Part shown: one piece after another, positions 24,121 to 32,795 of the stretch | Layout of the letters: each line of letters opens with the position of its first letter | Numbering within the stretch: position 1 is the first letter of the stretch | Source of the DNA: DATAFO01 sp046728935 | GTDB taxonomy: Bacteria; Actinomycetota; Thermoleophilia; Solirubrobacterales; 70-9 | Length of the DNA stretch: 46,042 bases | NCBI GenBank assembly: GCA_046728935.1 | Contig: JBKPFS010000038.1 | Coordinates: forward strand, 1 to 46,042 | Direction: 5' to 3' | The notes under the pieces: generated by a model | Database searches by the model: none | What the model saw: only the letters and a program-made list of their open reading frames with translations | Told to the model about the DNA's origin: nothing | Made by a program: the position numbers and the translations under genes

Positions 24121-25314
24121 TCAGACCCGGGCGGCGTCGCGGGTGAGCTCGCCGTAGACCTCGGCTGTGCGCTCGGCGACGTCCGCCCAGTCGAATCGCA
24201 GCACGTGCTCCGCTGCCTCGGCCACGAGGCGCTCGCGCAGGTCGTGGTCCGAAAACACGCGCTCGACCATCTCCACCAGGGCATCGGGATCGCGGCCACG
24301 GAAGCGAAGGCCCGCCTCATCGTGGGGAACGACCTCGCGCAGGCCGCCAGTGTCGGCGACGATGCAGGGGCATCCGGATGCCATCGCCTCGAGGGCGACG
24401 AGGCCGAAGGGCTCGTAGATCGAGGGGACGACGCAGACGTCGGCGATTCGGTAGAGCGAGTGCAGCACGTCGTCGCCGATCCAGCCGAGGAAGGTGCCGT
24501 GGTCCATAAGGCCGAGGGCGGCTGCCTGGGCCAGTAGCGCCTCCTCGTGGGTCCCCGAACCTGCGACCAGGAACCGACTGCCGGGAACCGCCTCGATCAG
24601 CGCCGGCATCGCCTCGAGCGCGAGCTGGAAGCCCTTCTCGTAGACGAGGCGCCCGATCAGCAACACGAGCTTCTCGTCCGGGGCCGCGAACTGCGCCCGC
24701 AGGCGCTCCAGCTCGGGGCCGGGGTGCGGCTGGAGGTCCTCCGGGTCGATGCCGTTCCAGATCACCGCGACGCGCTCCTGCGGAACGCCGAAGATGTCGG
24801 CGACCTGCTCGCGCATGTAGAAGGAGCACACGATCACGCGGTCGGCGCGGTTGGTGATCCAGCGCTCCACCCCGTGGATGTGGGATTGAGGGTGCTTGTC
24901 GACCCAGCCCTGATGGCGACCATGCTCGGTCGCGTGGATGGTGGTCACCAGCGGGGCGCGGAACCGTCGCGCGAGGTGATCGCAGGCGGTGGCGACGAGC
25001 CAGTCGTGGCCGTGGACCAGGTCGAAGACGTAGCGGTCGCCGAGCTCGACGCCGGCGGCGAGCATGTCCGCGTTCATCCGCTCCACCCAGGCGACGAACT
25101 CGCCAAGGTCCGCGGGACGGGTCGGCTCGCGGACCCGGTGGATGGCGACGCCCGCGACGTCGTCCTCCTCCGGCGACTCCTCCCCCCCACGCGTCAGCAC
25201 GTGAACCTCCGTGCCCAGCTCGACGAGCGCCTCGGAGAGCTTGCGCACGTGGCGCGCCAGCCCGCCCTCGATCAGGGGCGGGTACTCCCAGGAGAGGATG
25301 AGGACGCGGTTCAC
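24121..25314 (-). CDS. GT4 glycosyltransferase (Rv3032-like alpha-glucan synthase)
   Basis: A 397-residue GT-B glycosyltransferase, family GT4. It begins MNRVLILSWEYPPLIEGGLA, the nucleotide-sugar/acceptor loop of bacterial glycogen synthase-like enzymes. It continues through DLVHGHDWLVATACDHLARR, LVTTIHATEHGRHQGW and NRADRVIVCSFYMREQVADIF to a C-terminal domain with LLIGRLVYEKGFQLALEAMP and the EPFGLVALEAMASGCPCIV E-x7-E motif. The start is GTG at 25314, 11 nt after the GH57 stop; longer frames add unrelated residues. With GH57 and a methyltransferase in one operon it mirrors mycobacterial Rv3030-3031-3032, where Rv3032 elongates the alpha-1,4-glucan of methylglucose lipopolysaccharide. That role here is inference from synteny and family. 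Confidence 0.9.
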   Translation of the reverse strand: MNRVLILSWEYPPLIEGGLARHVRKLSEALVELGTEVHVLTRGGEESPEEDDVAGVAIHRVREPTRPADLGEFVAWVERMNADMLAAGVELGDRYVFDLVHGHDWLVATACDHLARRFRAPLVTTIHATEHGRHQGWVDKHPQSHIHGVERWITNRADRVIVCSFYMREQVADIFGVPQERVAVIWNGIDPEDLQPHPGPELERLRAQFAAPDEKLVLLIGRLVYEKGFQLALEAMPALIEAVPGSRFLVAGSGTHEEALLAQAAALGLMDHGTFLGWIGDDVLHSLYRIADVCVVPSIYEPFGLVALEAMASGCPCIVADTGGLREVVPHDEAGLRFRGRDPDALVEMVERVFSDHDLRERLVAEAAEHVLRFDWADVAERTAEVYGELTRDAARV

Positions 25315-25325
25315 GTCAGCGGTGC

Positions 25326-26750
25326 CTAGGGCTCGAGCAGGGGCGCCAGGCTCAGGTCCGGCGCCAGGTTTCGGAGTCTCGGGTCCGGCGGATCGGCGGA
25401 GTGTATGGCCTCGAGCAGAGCCTGGGCGTGGGAGGTGGCGCGCTCGAACGGATAGTCGCTCGCCTGCCGGCGCCGGTCGAGGAAGGCCCAATCGCTCGCC
25501 TGAAGCGCGAGCAGCTCCCGGGCGGCCCGCAGCGCGGCGTCCGGGTGGAGGTCGCCCGTGCCGAGGGACCGCAGCAGGCGCAGCTCGAGTCGTCGCGAGG
25601 CCCAGGCGAGGTCGGCGACCTCCGGCGAATCCCAGGTCCGAAGGTCCTTGCCCTCGCCCCAGCTCGAGCGCCTCAGCGGGCGGCGCACCGGCTCGTGGCG
25701 CTCGAGCGCCTCGGAGAGGGTCACCAGCTCGATGCCGCTGTCGGGCGCGAGGCGCAGCGCCTCCTCGAGCCACGATGGCCCCTCATACCACCAGTGCCCA
25801 AGGAGCTCGGTGTCGATCGCGAACGTGAGCAGGCCCTCGCGCCTACGCTCGACCCGATACGCGCGCAGCCGTGCGGCAACGGCGTCGACGAACTCGGCCG
25901 CGTGCTCGCGCGCACGCCGCTCGGCCGCCTCCGGGTCATACGGCGCCCCGCCGATCGTGGACAGGCGGATACCGCGCATGGAGGCGCGGTGAAAGTCCAG
26001 GTAGCGCGGGTCCGAGGGATAGCCGTCGAGCGACCAGAGCCACGAGATCGCCTCCCAGTCGATCGGGAGGGCCACAGGCCCGGCCGCGGTGGCCGCCGGC
26101 GCCAGCGCGTCGAGCGACCCCGAATCCCCGCTCTGATCCACGCAGAAGTAGCGCAGCCCCCGCTCGGCCAGCAGCCGCTCGATGCCGGGCTCGTACGCGC
26201 ACTCGGGGAGCCAGAAGCCGGCCGTCGGGCCGAAGCGACGGCGGTGCGAGCGCAGGCCGGAATCGATCTGAAGGCGCCGTCCCGGTGTCGTCGCCAGCAA
26301 CGGCAGGACGGCGTGGGTCGCAGCCGAGCAGAGCAGCTCGACGCGGCCGCTCGTCTGGGCGTAGGCGAACGCCGCCTGCGGCACGCCGCCGAGCTCCGCG
26401 AGCCGGTCGAGGCCCCGGCTATACCGCTCCGCCTGGGCGCCGCACGCCGCCCGGTGAGCCGGGTCGAGGTCATCCGCGTCCGCCTCGCACGCCTCGAGGC
26501 GATAACGGCGGCCGAACTCCGCCAGGCGCTCGGCCACTCCGGCGGCCTCGAGCTGATCGGCGAGCACCGGCGTGACCGACATCGTCAGGCTCCCGGCGAC
26601 GTCGAGCACGGGCAGGTGCGAGCGGAGCACCGCGTCGAACAGCCACTCCTCGCCGAAGGGGTAGGTGCCGAACCCCTCCACGTAGGGCATGTGGCTGTGG
26701 AGCACGATCGCGAGGTCGCCGACGTGCCCCTGCCGCACGCGTGCGGTCAC
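25326..26750 (-). CDS. GH57 / DUF1957 1,4-alpha-glucan branching enzyme-like (Rv3031-like)
   Basis: A 474-residue GH57-type protein with the DUF1957 C-terminal domain. It starts VGDLAIVLHSHMPYVEGFGT (the His-x-His block). The catalytic nucleophile is Glu183 in GFWLPECAYEPG, the same number as in the archaeal branching enzyme TK1436, and the acid/base is probably Asp313 in FAIDTELLGHWWYEG. The helical C-terminus has WAFLDRRRQASDYPFERATS. It would introduce alpha-1,6 branches into an alpha-1,4-glucan. GTG start at 26750 overlaps the methyltransferase stop as GTGA, and the GT4 gene follows 11 nt downstream, forming a compact operon. Assignment to branching rather than hydrolysis is by family. 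Confidence 0.92.
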   Translation of the reverse strand: MTARVRQGHVGDLAIVLHSHMPYVEGFGTYPFGEEWLFDAVLRSHLPVLDVAGSLTMSVTPVLADQLEAAGVAERLAEFGRRYRLEACEADADDLDPAHRAACGAQAERYSRGLDRLAELGGVPQAAFAYAQTSGRVELLCSAATHAVLPLLATTPGRRLQIDSGLRSHRRRFGPTAGFWLPECAYEPGIERLLAERGLRYFCVDQSGDSGSLDALAPAATAAGPVALPIDWEAISWLWSLDGYPSDPRYLDFHRASMRGIRLSTIGGAPYDPEAAERRAREHAAEFVDAVAARLRAYRVERRREGLLTFAIDTELLGHWWYEGPSWLEEALRLAPDSGIELVTLSEALERHEPVRRPLRRSSWGEGKDLRTWDSPEVADLAWASRRLELRLLRSLGTGDLHPDAALRAARELLALQASDWAFLDRRRQASDYPFERATSHAQALLEAIHSADPPDPRLRNLAPDLSLAPLLEP

Positions 26751-27502
26751 CTGCGGCAGACGGCGATGAAGTCGAGCGCTCCGTCGAGATCAGCCTCCGC
26801 CTCGGTCCTGATCGCGAAGTCGGAGGAGGAGATCGCCGGGACGAAGCGGTCGTAGAACGGCTTCGTCACGCGCGTCGCCCGGTGCACGCGATCCCATCCC
26901 ACCCGGAGCGCCAGCTCGTGGAGACGCAGCTTGCGGGCGTGGAACACCCCCAGCATCTCGACGCGCTCGAAGTGCGGCGCGCACAGCTCCCTGTATTCGC
27001 CGAGCGTGTACTCGTGCAGGTGCCAAGGGTTCTCGGACTTCTCGGCGCCCGGCCGCGCCAGCGTGAGCCGGTTCGGGGTCGACACGTAGCTCACCGGAGC
27101 GGCGGCGGCGAACCGGGCGAGCACCGCGGCGGGATCACGGACGTGCTCGATCGTCTGCAAAAAGACGATCGCGTCGCAGGGTCCCGGGAAGTCCTCGACC
27201 AGTGCAAGTTCGAACCGCAGGTTCGGGCGGCGATAGCGAAGCCGCGCGTGCTCGTGCGCCTCGGGGTTGGCATCGATCCCGACCACCTCGGCGGCGGCTC
27301 GCGCGAGCACGTCCGAGCCGTATCCCTCGCCGCACGCCAGGTCGGCGACGCGCAGGCCCCGAACGCGCTCGGCGATCCACTTGTAGACCACCAGGTGGCG
27401 CCTGTACCAGTAGTTCTCCTCTGGCACGTCGGGCAGGGTGCGCTCGCCGGTGAGCTCCAGCGGCGGCACCCCCGCGGGCTGGTCACGCTGGACGTGGTGC
27501 AC
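26747..27502 (-). CDS. Class I SAM-dependent methyltransferase (Rv3030-like)
   Basis: A 251-residue methyltransferase. The N-terminal block LTGERTLPDVPEENYWYRRH and VVYKWIAERVRG is characteristic of the Rv3030-like family. The SAM-binding motif is VADLACGEGYGSDVLARAAA, followed by VVGIDANPEAHEHARLRY and motif IV AIVFLQTIEHVRDPAAV, then SYVSTPNRLTLARPG. In mycobacteria Rv3030 is the first gene of the methylglucose lipopolysaccharide locus; a role methylating an alpha-glucan is inferred. It leads the operon with the GH57 and GT4 genes (GTGA overlap with GH57). GTG start with TACCGT 6 nt upstream. A second methyltransferase is divergent at 27,538. Confidence 0.88.
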   Translation of the reverse strand: MHHVQRDQPAGVPPLELTGERTLPDVPEENYWYRRHLVVYKWIAERVRGLRVADLACGEGYGSDVLARAAAEVVGIDANPEAHEHARLRYRRPNLRFELALVEDFPGPCDAIVFLQTIEHVRDPAAVLARFAAAAPVSYVSTPNRLTLARPGAEKSENPWHLHEYTLGEYRELCAPHFERVEMLGVFHARKLRLHELALRVGWDRVHRATRVTKPFYDRFVPAISSSDFAIRTEAEADLDGALDFIAVCRR

Positions 27503-27508
27503 CGTGCC

Positions 27509-27514
27509 ACGGTA
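27509..27514 (-). promoter_or_regulatory. -10 box of methyltransferase-GH57-GT4 operon
   Basis: TACCGT on the minus strand, 6 nt before the GTG start; overlaps the divergent promoter region of the next gene. Confidence 0.4.
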
Positions 27515-27523
27515 GCTGGCGGC

Positions 27524-27529
27524 TAACCT
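27524..27529 (+). promoter_or_regulatory. -10 box of methyltransferase at 27538
   Basis: TAACCT, 8 nt before the GTG at 27538. Only 9 nt from the opposing -10 box, so the two promoters must overlap. Confidence 0.4.
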
Positions 27530-27537
27530 CCCGCGCC

Positions 27538-28473
27538 GTGCCCGCCTCCCCCAATGCCACCGCGGCCGAGATCAAGGACGCCAACACCCGTTACCACGAC
27601 GTCGCCGCGACCGAGTACGACGCCAAGTGGGGAATCGACTTCGGCCCGATCGGACAGGATCAGGTCCGGGGCAAGGTGGTCAAGGCGCTCGGCATGGACC
27701 CCTCGCCGCGGTTCGGCGAGGCGCTCGAGATCGGCGCGGGCACCGGCTACTTCGGCCTCAACCTCGTCCAGCTGGGCGTGATCGAGCGGCTCACCGCGTC
27801 GGACATCTCGCAGGGGATGCTGGACACGCTCGCCGCGTCCGCACGAGGGCTGGGCCTCGCCGTCGATCGCGTCCGCACCGAGGCCGAGCAGCTCCCCTTC
27901 CCCGACGAGAGCTTCGACCTCGTATTCGGCCACGCCGTGCTCCACCACATCCCCAACCTCGACCGCGCCGTTGCCGAGTTCCGGCGCGTCCTGCGGCCCG
28001 GAGGAACGCTCGCGTTCTGGGGGGAGCCCTCGCGCCACGGCGACCGAATGGCGGAGGTGCCGAAGCGCGGCGGCGCGCTGGTCGCGCCGCTGTGGCGGCG
28101 GCTCATGGGAGCCCGCGGCAGTCGCTCGGAGGCCACCAGCGCCCGCAACGGTCACGAGCTCGAGTCCGAGGTCGACGTCCACGCCTTCAGACCCGCGGAC
28201 CTGCGGCGAGTGGCCGAGCGCGCCGGCTTCGTTCGCGTTCAGGTGCGAGGCGAGGAGCTCCTCGCCAACGCCTACGGCTGGTTCGTGCGCTCGCTCGAGG
28301 GCAGCGCCGAGCCCGAGGAGGTCCCGACCGCGTGGAGGGAGTTCGCCTTCCGCAGCTACATCCGGCTCCAGCGCCTCGATGCCCGATGGCTCGAGCCGAG
28401 GCTGCCGCCACAGCTCTTCTACAACCTCGTCCTCAGCGCACACAAGCCTGATCAGCCGAACGTGAACGCGTAG
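27538..28473 (+). CDS. Class I SAM-dependent methyltransferase
   Basis: A 311-residue methyltransferase of the UbiE/Methyltransf_11 type. An N-terminal helix contains NTRYHDVAATEYDAKWGIDF. The SAM motif is ALEIGAGTGYFGLNLVQLG, then LTASDISQGMLDTLAASARG, EAEQLPFPDESFDLVFGHAV and the post-motif LHHIPNLDRAVAEFRRVLRP, then GGTLAFWGEPSRHGDRMAEV. The C-terminal ~110 residues include DVHAFRPADLRRVAERAGF and could bind the acceptor. It is divergent from the Rv3030-like operon and shares its promoter region, so it may modify the same polysaccharide or lipid. GTG start. Its 3' end overlaps the convergent dipZ gene by 22 nt. Confidence 0.85.
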   Translation: MPASPNATAAEIKDANTRYHDVAATEYDAKWGIDFGPIGQDQVRGKVVKALGMDPSPRFGEALEIGAGTGYFGLNLVQLGVIERLTASDISQGMLDTLAASARGLGLAVDRVRTEAEQLPFPDESFDLVFGHAVLHHIPNLDRAVAEFRRVLRPGGTLAFWGEPSRHGDRMAEVPKRGGALVAPLWRRLMGARGSRSEATSARNGHELESEVDVHAFRPADLRRVAERAGFVRVQVRGEELLANAYGWFVRSLEGSAEPEEVPTAWREFAFRSYIRLQRLDARWLEPRLPPQLFYNLVLSAHKPDQPNVNA

Positions 28474-30188
28474 CCCTGGATTCCGGGCTCGAAGCGCAGG
28501 GTGAGCACGTGCTCGCCCGCCTCGGGAAGGTCGACCAGCCGGTAGAGCCGCTGCGCCGAGATCGTCGCCCGGCCGCCGCTGACGTCCTCCCCGGCGACAT
28601 CGTCGGGGATCGGCTTCCCGTCGAGCTCGACGCCGAGCCGGCGCGGGCGCCCGGGCGAGCCGAGCACGAGAAACACTCGCCGGGCCTGGAAGCGCAGGCT
28701 CACGGTGGCGCCGTCGCGCGCGGTCGCGGCCTCGGGCGAGACCCGCCAGTCGCCGCCGTAGGCGAAGCCATTCCGGGGCAGGTCGCCGGGGTCGGGGGCC
28801 GCGTAGGCGCTCAGGCCGGGTCGCGGACCGTTGACCCAGCCCTGGGCGCGGGCGAAGCCGAGGTACGTCTCCGGCGTGCGCAGGTTCGGGTCCGCGGTCT
28901 CGGTCCCCTGCGGATGGGCGTCCGCGCCCGGGCTCGCCCCGGCCTCGGCCAGGAGCGAACGGATGGCCTTCTCGGTGGTGTCGTATTCGCCCTCACCGAA
29001 GTGGGCGTAGCGGACGTGGCCCTTCGCGTCGATCAGGTACTTCGCCGGCCAGTACTGGTTTCCGAACGCGTTCCAGGTGCCCAGGTCGTTGTCCTGCACC
29101 ACCGGGTAGCCGATGCCGTACTCGTCGATCGCGTTTTGGACGTTCCCGGCGTCCTTCTCGAAGCTGAACTCGGGGCTGTGCACGCCCACGATCGTCAGCC
29201 CCTTGTCCCGGTAGGCGGCGTCCCAGGCGCGCACGTAGGGGAGCGTGCGGATGCAGTTGATGCAGGTGTAGGTCCAGAAGTCGATCAGGACCACATGCCC
29301 CTCGTCGGTCAGGTCGGCGATGGACAGCGGCTTGCCGCCCGGCGTGTTGAACCACTGCTGGGTTTCGGCGAAATCGGGGGCCGGCCCGTAGTCGGGAAGG
29401 GCCGCCCCGGCCGCGGCCTCTTCCTGCCCGCCCTCGCTCGTAGCGTGACCGCCGCGAACGGCCGCGAGGTCCTCGGAGACGGCGCCGCTTCGCTCGAGCT
29501 CGCCGCTCGGGTTGACTAGCACGGCGGGCAGGTCGTCCGCGATCGCGTTCTGGAACTTGAGGTCGAGGTCGGCGGTCATCGCCACCGCCACCGCGACCAT
29601 CGCCCCGCCCATGGCCGCCTGCACCCAGGCCTGGTACGGCCTCAGGCGATCGGCGACTCGGCGCCCGCCGAACATCAGCGCGTAGAGCACGGCCGCCGAG
29701 CCGATCGCGTAGGCAAGCGCCACTGCGAGCCGGCCGGCGGTGAAGTCCTGCGCGGCGGAGACCGTGATCACGCCGGCGAGGATCGGCCCGGCGCACGGGG
29801 TGTACACGAACCCGAGGCTCGCGCCCAGCACGAGTCCCGAGCCGAACCCCTCGCCCCGCACCCGTGCCGGCCCGGGCGCCAGCCGCGAGCCGAACGCCTC
29901 GATCCGCGCGCCCAACCCCGGGATCAGGAGCGAGACGCCGAAGACGAACAGGGTCACGATCGCGATCGTGCGGAGGATGTCATCGGGAAGGCCGAGCGCC
30001 TCGATGACGTACACGAGCGCCACGGTGGCGAAGGTGAACGCGAGGACGAGGCCGGTGACGACGCCGAGCGGCCTGCGGCGGCCGCCCGTCACGCCCGCGC
30101 CGAGCACGGCCGGCAACACCGGCAGCACGCACGGCGAGAGCGCCGTCGCCGCACCCGCGACGAGCGCAAACAGCATCAGTAGCGCCAC
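28452..30188 (-). CDS. DipZ-type CcdA-thioredoxin fusion protein
   Basis: A 578-residue fusion of three parts. Residues 1-205 are a CcdA membrane domain with six or so helices and its two redox cysteines: Cys20 (LSPCVLPVLPAVLG) and Cys132 (YTPCAGPI). Residues ~270-420 are an extracytoplasmic TlpA/thioredoxin-like domain with the active site WTYTCINC (Cys309, Cys312). Residues ~430-578 form a beta-rich, jelly-roll-like domain of the kind found in M. tuberculosis DipZ (Rv2874). The protein moves reducing power from cytoplasmic thioredoxin across the membrane to reduce extracellular disulfides. GTG start at 30188, divergent from the flavin amine oxidase gene. Confidence 0.93.
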   Translation of the reverse strand: MALLMLFALVAGAATALSPCVLPVLPAVLGAGVTGGRRRPLGVVTGLVLAFTFATVALVYVIEALGLPDDILRTIAIVTLFVFGVSLLIPGLGARIEAFGSRLAPGPARVRGEGFGSGLVLGASLGFVYTPCAGPILAGVITVSAAQDFTAGRLAVALAYAIGSAAVLYALMFGGRRVADRLRPYQAWVQAAMGGAMVAVAVAMTADLDLKFQNAIADDLPAVLVNPSGELERSGAVSEDLAAVRGGHATSEGGQEEAAAGAALPDYGPAPDFAETQQWFNTPGGKPLSIADLTDEGHVVLIDFWTYTCINCIRTLPYVRAWDAAYRDKGLTIVGVHSPEFSFEKDAGNVQNAIDEYGIGYPVVQDNDLGTWNAFGNQYWPAKYLIDAKGHVRYAHFGEGEYDTTEKAIRSLLAEAGASPGADAHPQGTETADPNLRTPETYLGFARAQGWVNGPRPGLSAYAAPDPGDLPRNGFAYGGDWRVSPEAATARDGATVSLRFQARRVFLVLGSPGRPRRLGVELDGKPIPDDVAGEDVSGGRATISAQRLYRLVDLPEAGEHVLTLRFEPGIQGYAFTFG

Positions 30189-30208
30189 GGGATAAGAGTC
30201 TCCTCAGG

Positions 30209-30228
30209 GCGTTAACCGTTTCTAACGC
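30209..30228. promoter_or_regulatory. Inverted repeat in dipZ / amine oxidase divergent promoter
   Basis: GCGTTA and TAACGC arms (6 bp) with an 8-nt spacer ACCGTTTC, in the 72-nt gap between divergent starts. Possible shared operator. Confidence 0.35.
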
Positions 30229-30248
30229 GGCCCGGCAAGCGCAGCGAT

Positions 30249-30254
30249 TACGGT
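30249..30254 (+). promoter_or_regulatory. -10 box of flavin amine oxidase gene
   Basis: TACGGT, 6 nt before the GTG start; likely leaderless. Confidence 0.35.
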
Positions 30255-30260
30255 CTCGGC

Positions 30261-31622
30261 GTGGAACCCGGGCTGGAGCGAGACGCCGACATCGTGGTCG
30301 TGGGCGCCGGACTCGCCGGGCTCGCCGCCGCGCGATCGCTGGTCGCGGCCGGGGTCGAGCCGCTCGTGCTCGAGGCCCGCGACAGGGTCGGCGGGCGGAC
30401 GCTGAACGAGGACCTGGACGACGGCAAGGTGGTGGAGGTGGGCGGGCAGTGGATCGGGCCGACGCAGGCCCGCCTCGCCGCGCTCGCACAGGAGCTCGGG
30501 ATCGACACCTTCCCGACCTACATCGAGGGCCAGAACACGATGGAGCTGAACGGGCGCCTCAGCCGCTACACGGGCACGATCCCGAAGCTGAACCCGGCGG
30601 CGCTGGTCGAGATCGAGCTCACGAGCCGCAGGCTCGATCGCATGGCCCGCCGGGTCAGTCCGGAGGCGCCGTGGGAGAGCCCTCGCGCGGCGAGGCTCGA
30701 CGGGAGCACCGTCGCCGCCTGGCTCGAGCGGCGGATCCGCACCCGCACGGCCAGGAAGCTGATCGAGGTTGCCGTGCGCACCGTCTGGGGCGCCGACTCG
30801 CGCGATCTCTCACTGCTTTACGCGCTCTCGTACATCGGCGCCGCGGGTGGCTTCTACGCCCTGCTCGACACCGAGGGCGGCGCCCAGCAGGACAGGTTCG
30901 TGGGCGGCTCGCAGCTGATCTCAGTGCGCATGGCGGAGGAGCTCGGCGATCGGGTGGTGCTCTCGGCCCCCGTGCGGCGCGTGGACCACGACGCCAATGG
31001 GGTGAGCGTCCTTGCCGGGGACCTCGTCGCGCGCGGCCGACGCGCGATCGTCACCGGCCCTCCACCGGCCTGCGCCCGGATCGAGTGGCAGCCCGCGCTG
31101 CCGATGGAGCGGGCGCAGCTCACCCAGCGGATGCCCGGCGGCTCCTACCTCAAGTGCCTGGCGGTCTACGACGAGCCCTTCTGGCGCGCCGACGGCCTCT
31201 CCGGCGAGGGCGTCAGCGACGCCGGGCCGGCGACGACGACCTTCGACAACTCCCCGCCGGACGGGTCGCCCGGGATCCTGCTCGGCTTCGTCAGTGGCTC
31301 GGACGCAAGGCGCCTTTCGCGCCGGGGCATCAGCGAGCGGCGCCGGGCGGTGCTCGAGGGGTTCGCGCGCATGTACGGCAACCGGGCGCGGCATCCGGAG
31401 CGCTACATCGAGCAGGATTGGTCGCGCGAGCCGTGGACCGGCGGGGCGCCGATCTTCTACATGCCGCCCGGGACCTGGACGGGCTTCGGCCGCGCGCTGC
31501 GCGAGCCGGTCGGGCCGATCCACTGGGCGGGCAGCGAGACGGCCACGCGGTGGGCGGGCTACATGGACGGCGCCGTCAGGTCCGGCGAGCGCGCCGCCCG
31601 GGACGCGCTCGCGGATCTCTAG
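30261..31622 (+). CDS. Flavin monoamine oxidase family protein
   Basis: A 453-residue amine oxidase-family flavoprotein. The dinucleotide-binding motif is DIVVVGAGLAGLAAARSLVA, followed by VLEARDRVGGRT and GGQWIGPTQARLAALAQELG. A helical substrate domain follows, and the C-terminal FAD segment is IHWAGSETATRWAGYMDGAVRSG. This family oxidises primary or polyamines to aldehydes with H2O2 release; some members are L-amino acid or indole-3-acetate-type oxidases. No cysteine sits at the usual covalent FAD attachment site (SETAT in place of a Cys), so FAD is probably noncovalent. Its TAG stop shares CTAG with the convergent adenylate cyclase stop. Substrate unknown. Confidence 0.9.
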   Translation: MEPGLERDADIVVVGAGLAGLAAARSLVAAGVEPLVLEARDRVGGRTLNEDLDDGKVVEVGGQWIGPTQARLAALAQELGIDTFPTYIEGQNTMELNGRLSRYTGTIPKLNPAALVEIELTSRRLDRMARRVSPEAPWESPRAARLDGSTVAAWLERRIRTRTARKLIEVAVRTVWGADSRDLSLLYALSYIGAAGGFYALLDTEGGAQQDRFVGGSQLISVRMAEELGDRVVLSAPVRRVDHDANGVSVLAGDLVARGRRAIVTGPPPACARIEWQPALPMERAQLTQRMPGGSYLKCLAVYDEPFWRADGLSGEGVSDAGPATTTFDNSPPDGSPGILLGFVSGSDARRLSRRGISERRRAVLEGFARMYGNRARHPERYIEQDWSREPWTGGAPIFYMPPGTWTGFGRALREPVGPIHWAGSETATRWAGYMDGAVRSGERAARDALADL

Positions 31623-32761
31623 CCGCCGTCGCCGTCGCCGTCGTGCGCGCGGCGGCAGCGAAACAGCTTCACCTCGCCGTCGATGCCCTTGAGGCGACGA
31701 GAGCGGGCGAACGACCAGCGATACCGCCCCTCGCTCGCCGCCTCGCGCGCCCGCTCATCGACGAGCACGCTGGCCGGTCGCGCCACGTCGGTGATCCGGC
31801 TGGCCAGGTTCACGGGCCGCCCGTAGTAGTCCCCGGCCCGGGGCAGCGCCGGTCCCGCGGCCACCCCTGCCCGGAGCAGCGGGAAGCTCTCATGCTCGGC
31901 CTCGGCAGCGTCGATCAGGTCCAGGGCCGAGTCGAGCACCCCGTCGGGCTCGGGCCCGACGAGCATCGCGGCGTCCCCGATCAGCTTCACCAGCCGCACC
32001 GGCGAGGAGACGACGCTCGACGCGAGCTCGCCGAGCCGGCCTGTGACCGCACCGAGCTCCTCCGGGGGAAGCGTCTCGCCGAGGCGCGTGAAGTCGGAGA
32101 GGTCCGCGAAGCAGACGGTGACCTCCTGCGCGCTCCCCAGGCTGCCGGCCGAGACCTCGGCGACGCCGATCGCGTCGTGGCGGATCTGCTCGCGCAGATG
32201 GACGTTCAGCAGGTAGGCGAGCGAGTCGGCCATCATCGGCGAGAAGATCCGGGCCGCCGTGGCGAGCCTGGTCGCGACCTCGTACTCGGTGTCGCCGGGC
32301 TGCATGTAGGTCTCGCCGATCAGCCGGCGGTTCGCGGCGGCTAGCTGGGCCATGGTCATCCCCAGAAGGCGCGCCATCTCGAGCATGCCCTCGTCGGGAA
32401 TGCCGGCCTCGCGCAGGGCCGCGATCCGCTGGGCCGCCTCGACGTCGGGCTCGGTGAACACCGGCTGGTCGTCGTCAGGGATGGCCAGCCCGAGCGCACG
32501 CCACTGGGCCTCCAGCCGCTCTCGTTCGAGTCCGGACCGCTCCACAACCTCCTCGACCGTGTAGCGCCTGCCGCCCCCGGCGAGCACCCGCTCGACAGGC
32601 AGCAGCGCGAGGCGGTCCTCGGCCACGGCGCGGCGAAGCTCGTCAAGCGGCACCCCCTCCGCAGCGAGCTCCTCGAGCAGCCGGCGGCGCCCCTCGCGGG
32701 CCTTGCCGCGCAGGCCCTTCAGCAGCCCATCGGCGTCGAAGTCGATCTTCTCGCTCGCCAC
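31619..32761 (-). CDS. Class III adenylate cyclase with N-terminal regulatory domain
   Basis: A 380-residue cyclase. The N-terminal half (~1-200) resembles the helical regulatory domain of mycobacterial Rv1264/Rv2212, with LLEELAAEGVPLDELRRAVA and FTEPDVEAAQRIAALREAGI. The catalytic domain holds the metal aspartates in VTVCFADLSDFTRLGE and KLIGDAAML, the purine-selecting Lys in VKLIGDAAM, the Asp in RAGDYYGRPVNLASR, and the transition-state Asn and Arg in the same stretch. All six key residues are present, so an active enzyme making cAMP is expected. The GTG start at 32761 is chosen because family members begin with KIDFDADGLL-like sequence. Divergent from the LON-domain gene. Confidence 0.9.
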   Translation of the reverse strand: MASEKIDFDADGLLKGLRGKAREGRRRLLEELAAEGVPLDELRRAVAEDRLALLPVERVLAGGGRRYTVEEVVERSGLERERLEAQWRALGLAIPDDDQPVFTEPDVEAAQRIAALREAGIPDEGMLEMARLLGMTMAQLAAANRRLIGETYMQPGDTEYEVATRLATAARIFSPMMADSLAYLLNVHLREQIRHDAIGVAEVSAGSLGSAQEVTVCFADLSDFTRLGETLPPEELGAVTGRLGELASSVVSSPVRLVKLIGDAAMLVGPEPDGVLDSALDLIDAAEAEHESFPLLRAGVAAGPALPRAGDYYGRPVNLASRITDVARPASVLVDERAREAASEGRYRWSFARSRRLKGIDGEVKLFRCRRAHDGDGDGG

Positions 32762-32782
32762 CGGACCCCATTCTCGCGCTCG

Positions 32783-32788
32783 TACAAT
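32783..32788 (+). promoter_or_regulatory. -10 box of LON-domain gene
   Basis: TACAAT, 7 nt before the ATG at 32796; the closest match to the consensus in the window and consistent with a leaderless transcript. Confidence 0.55.
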
Positions 32789-32795
32789 CACGTAT

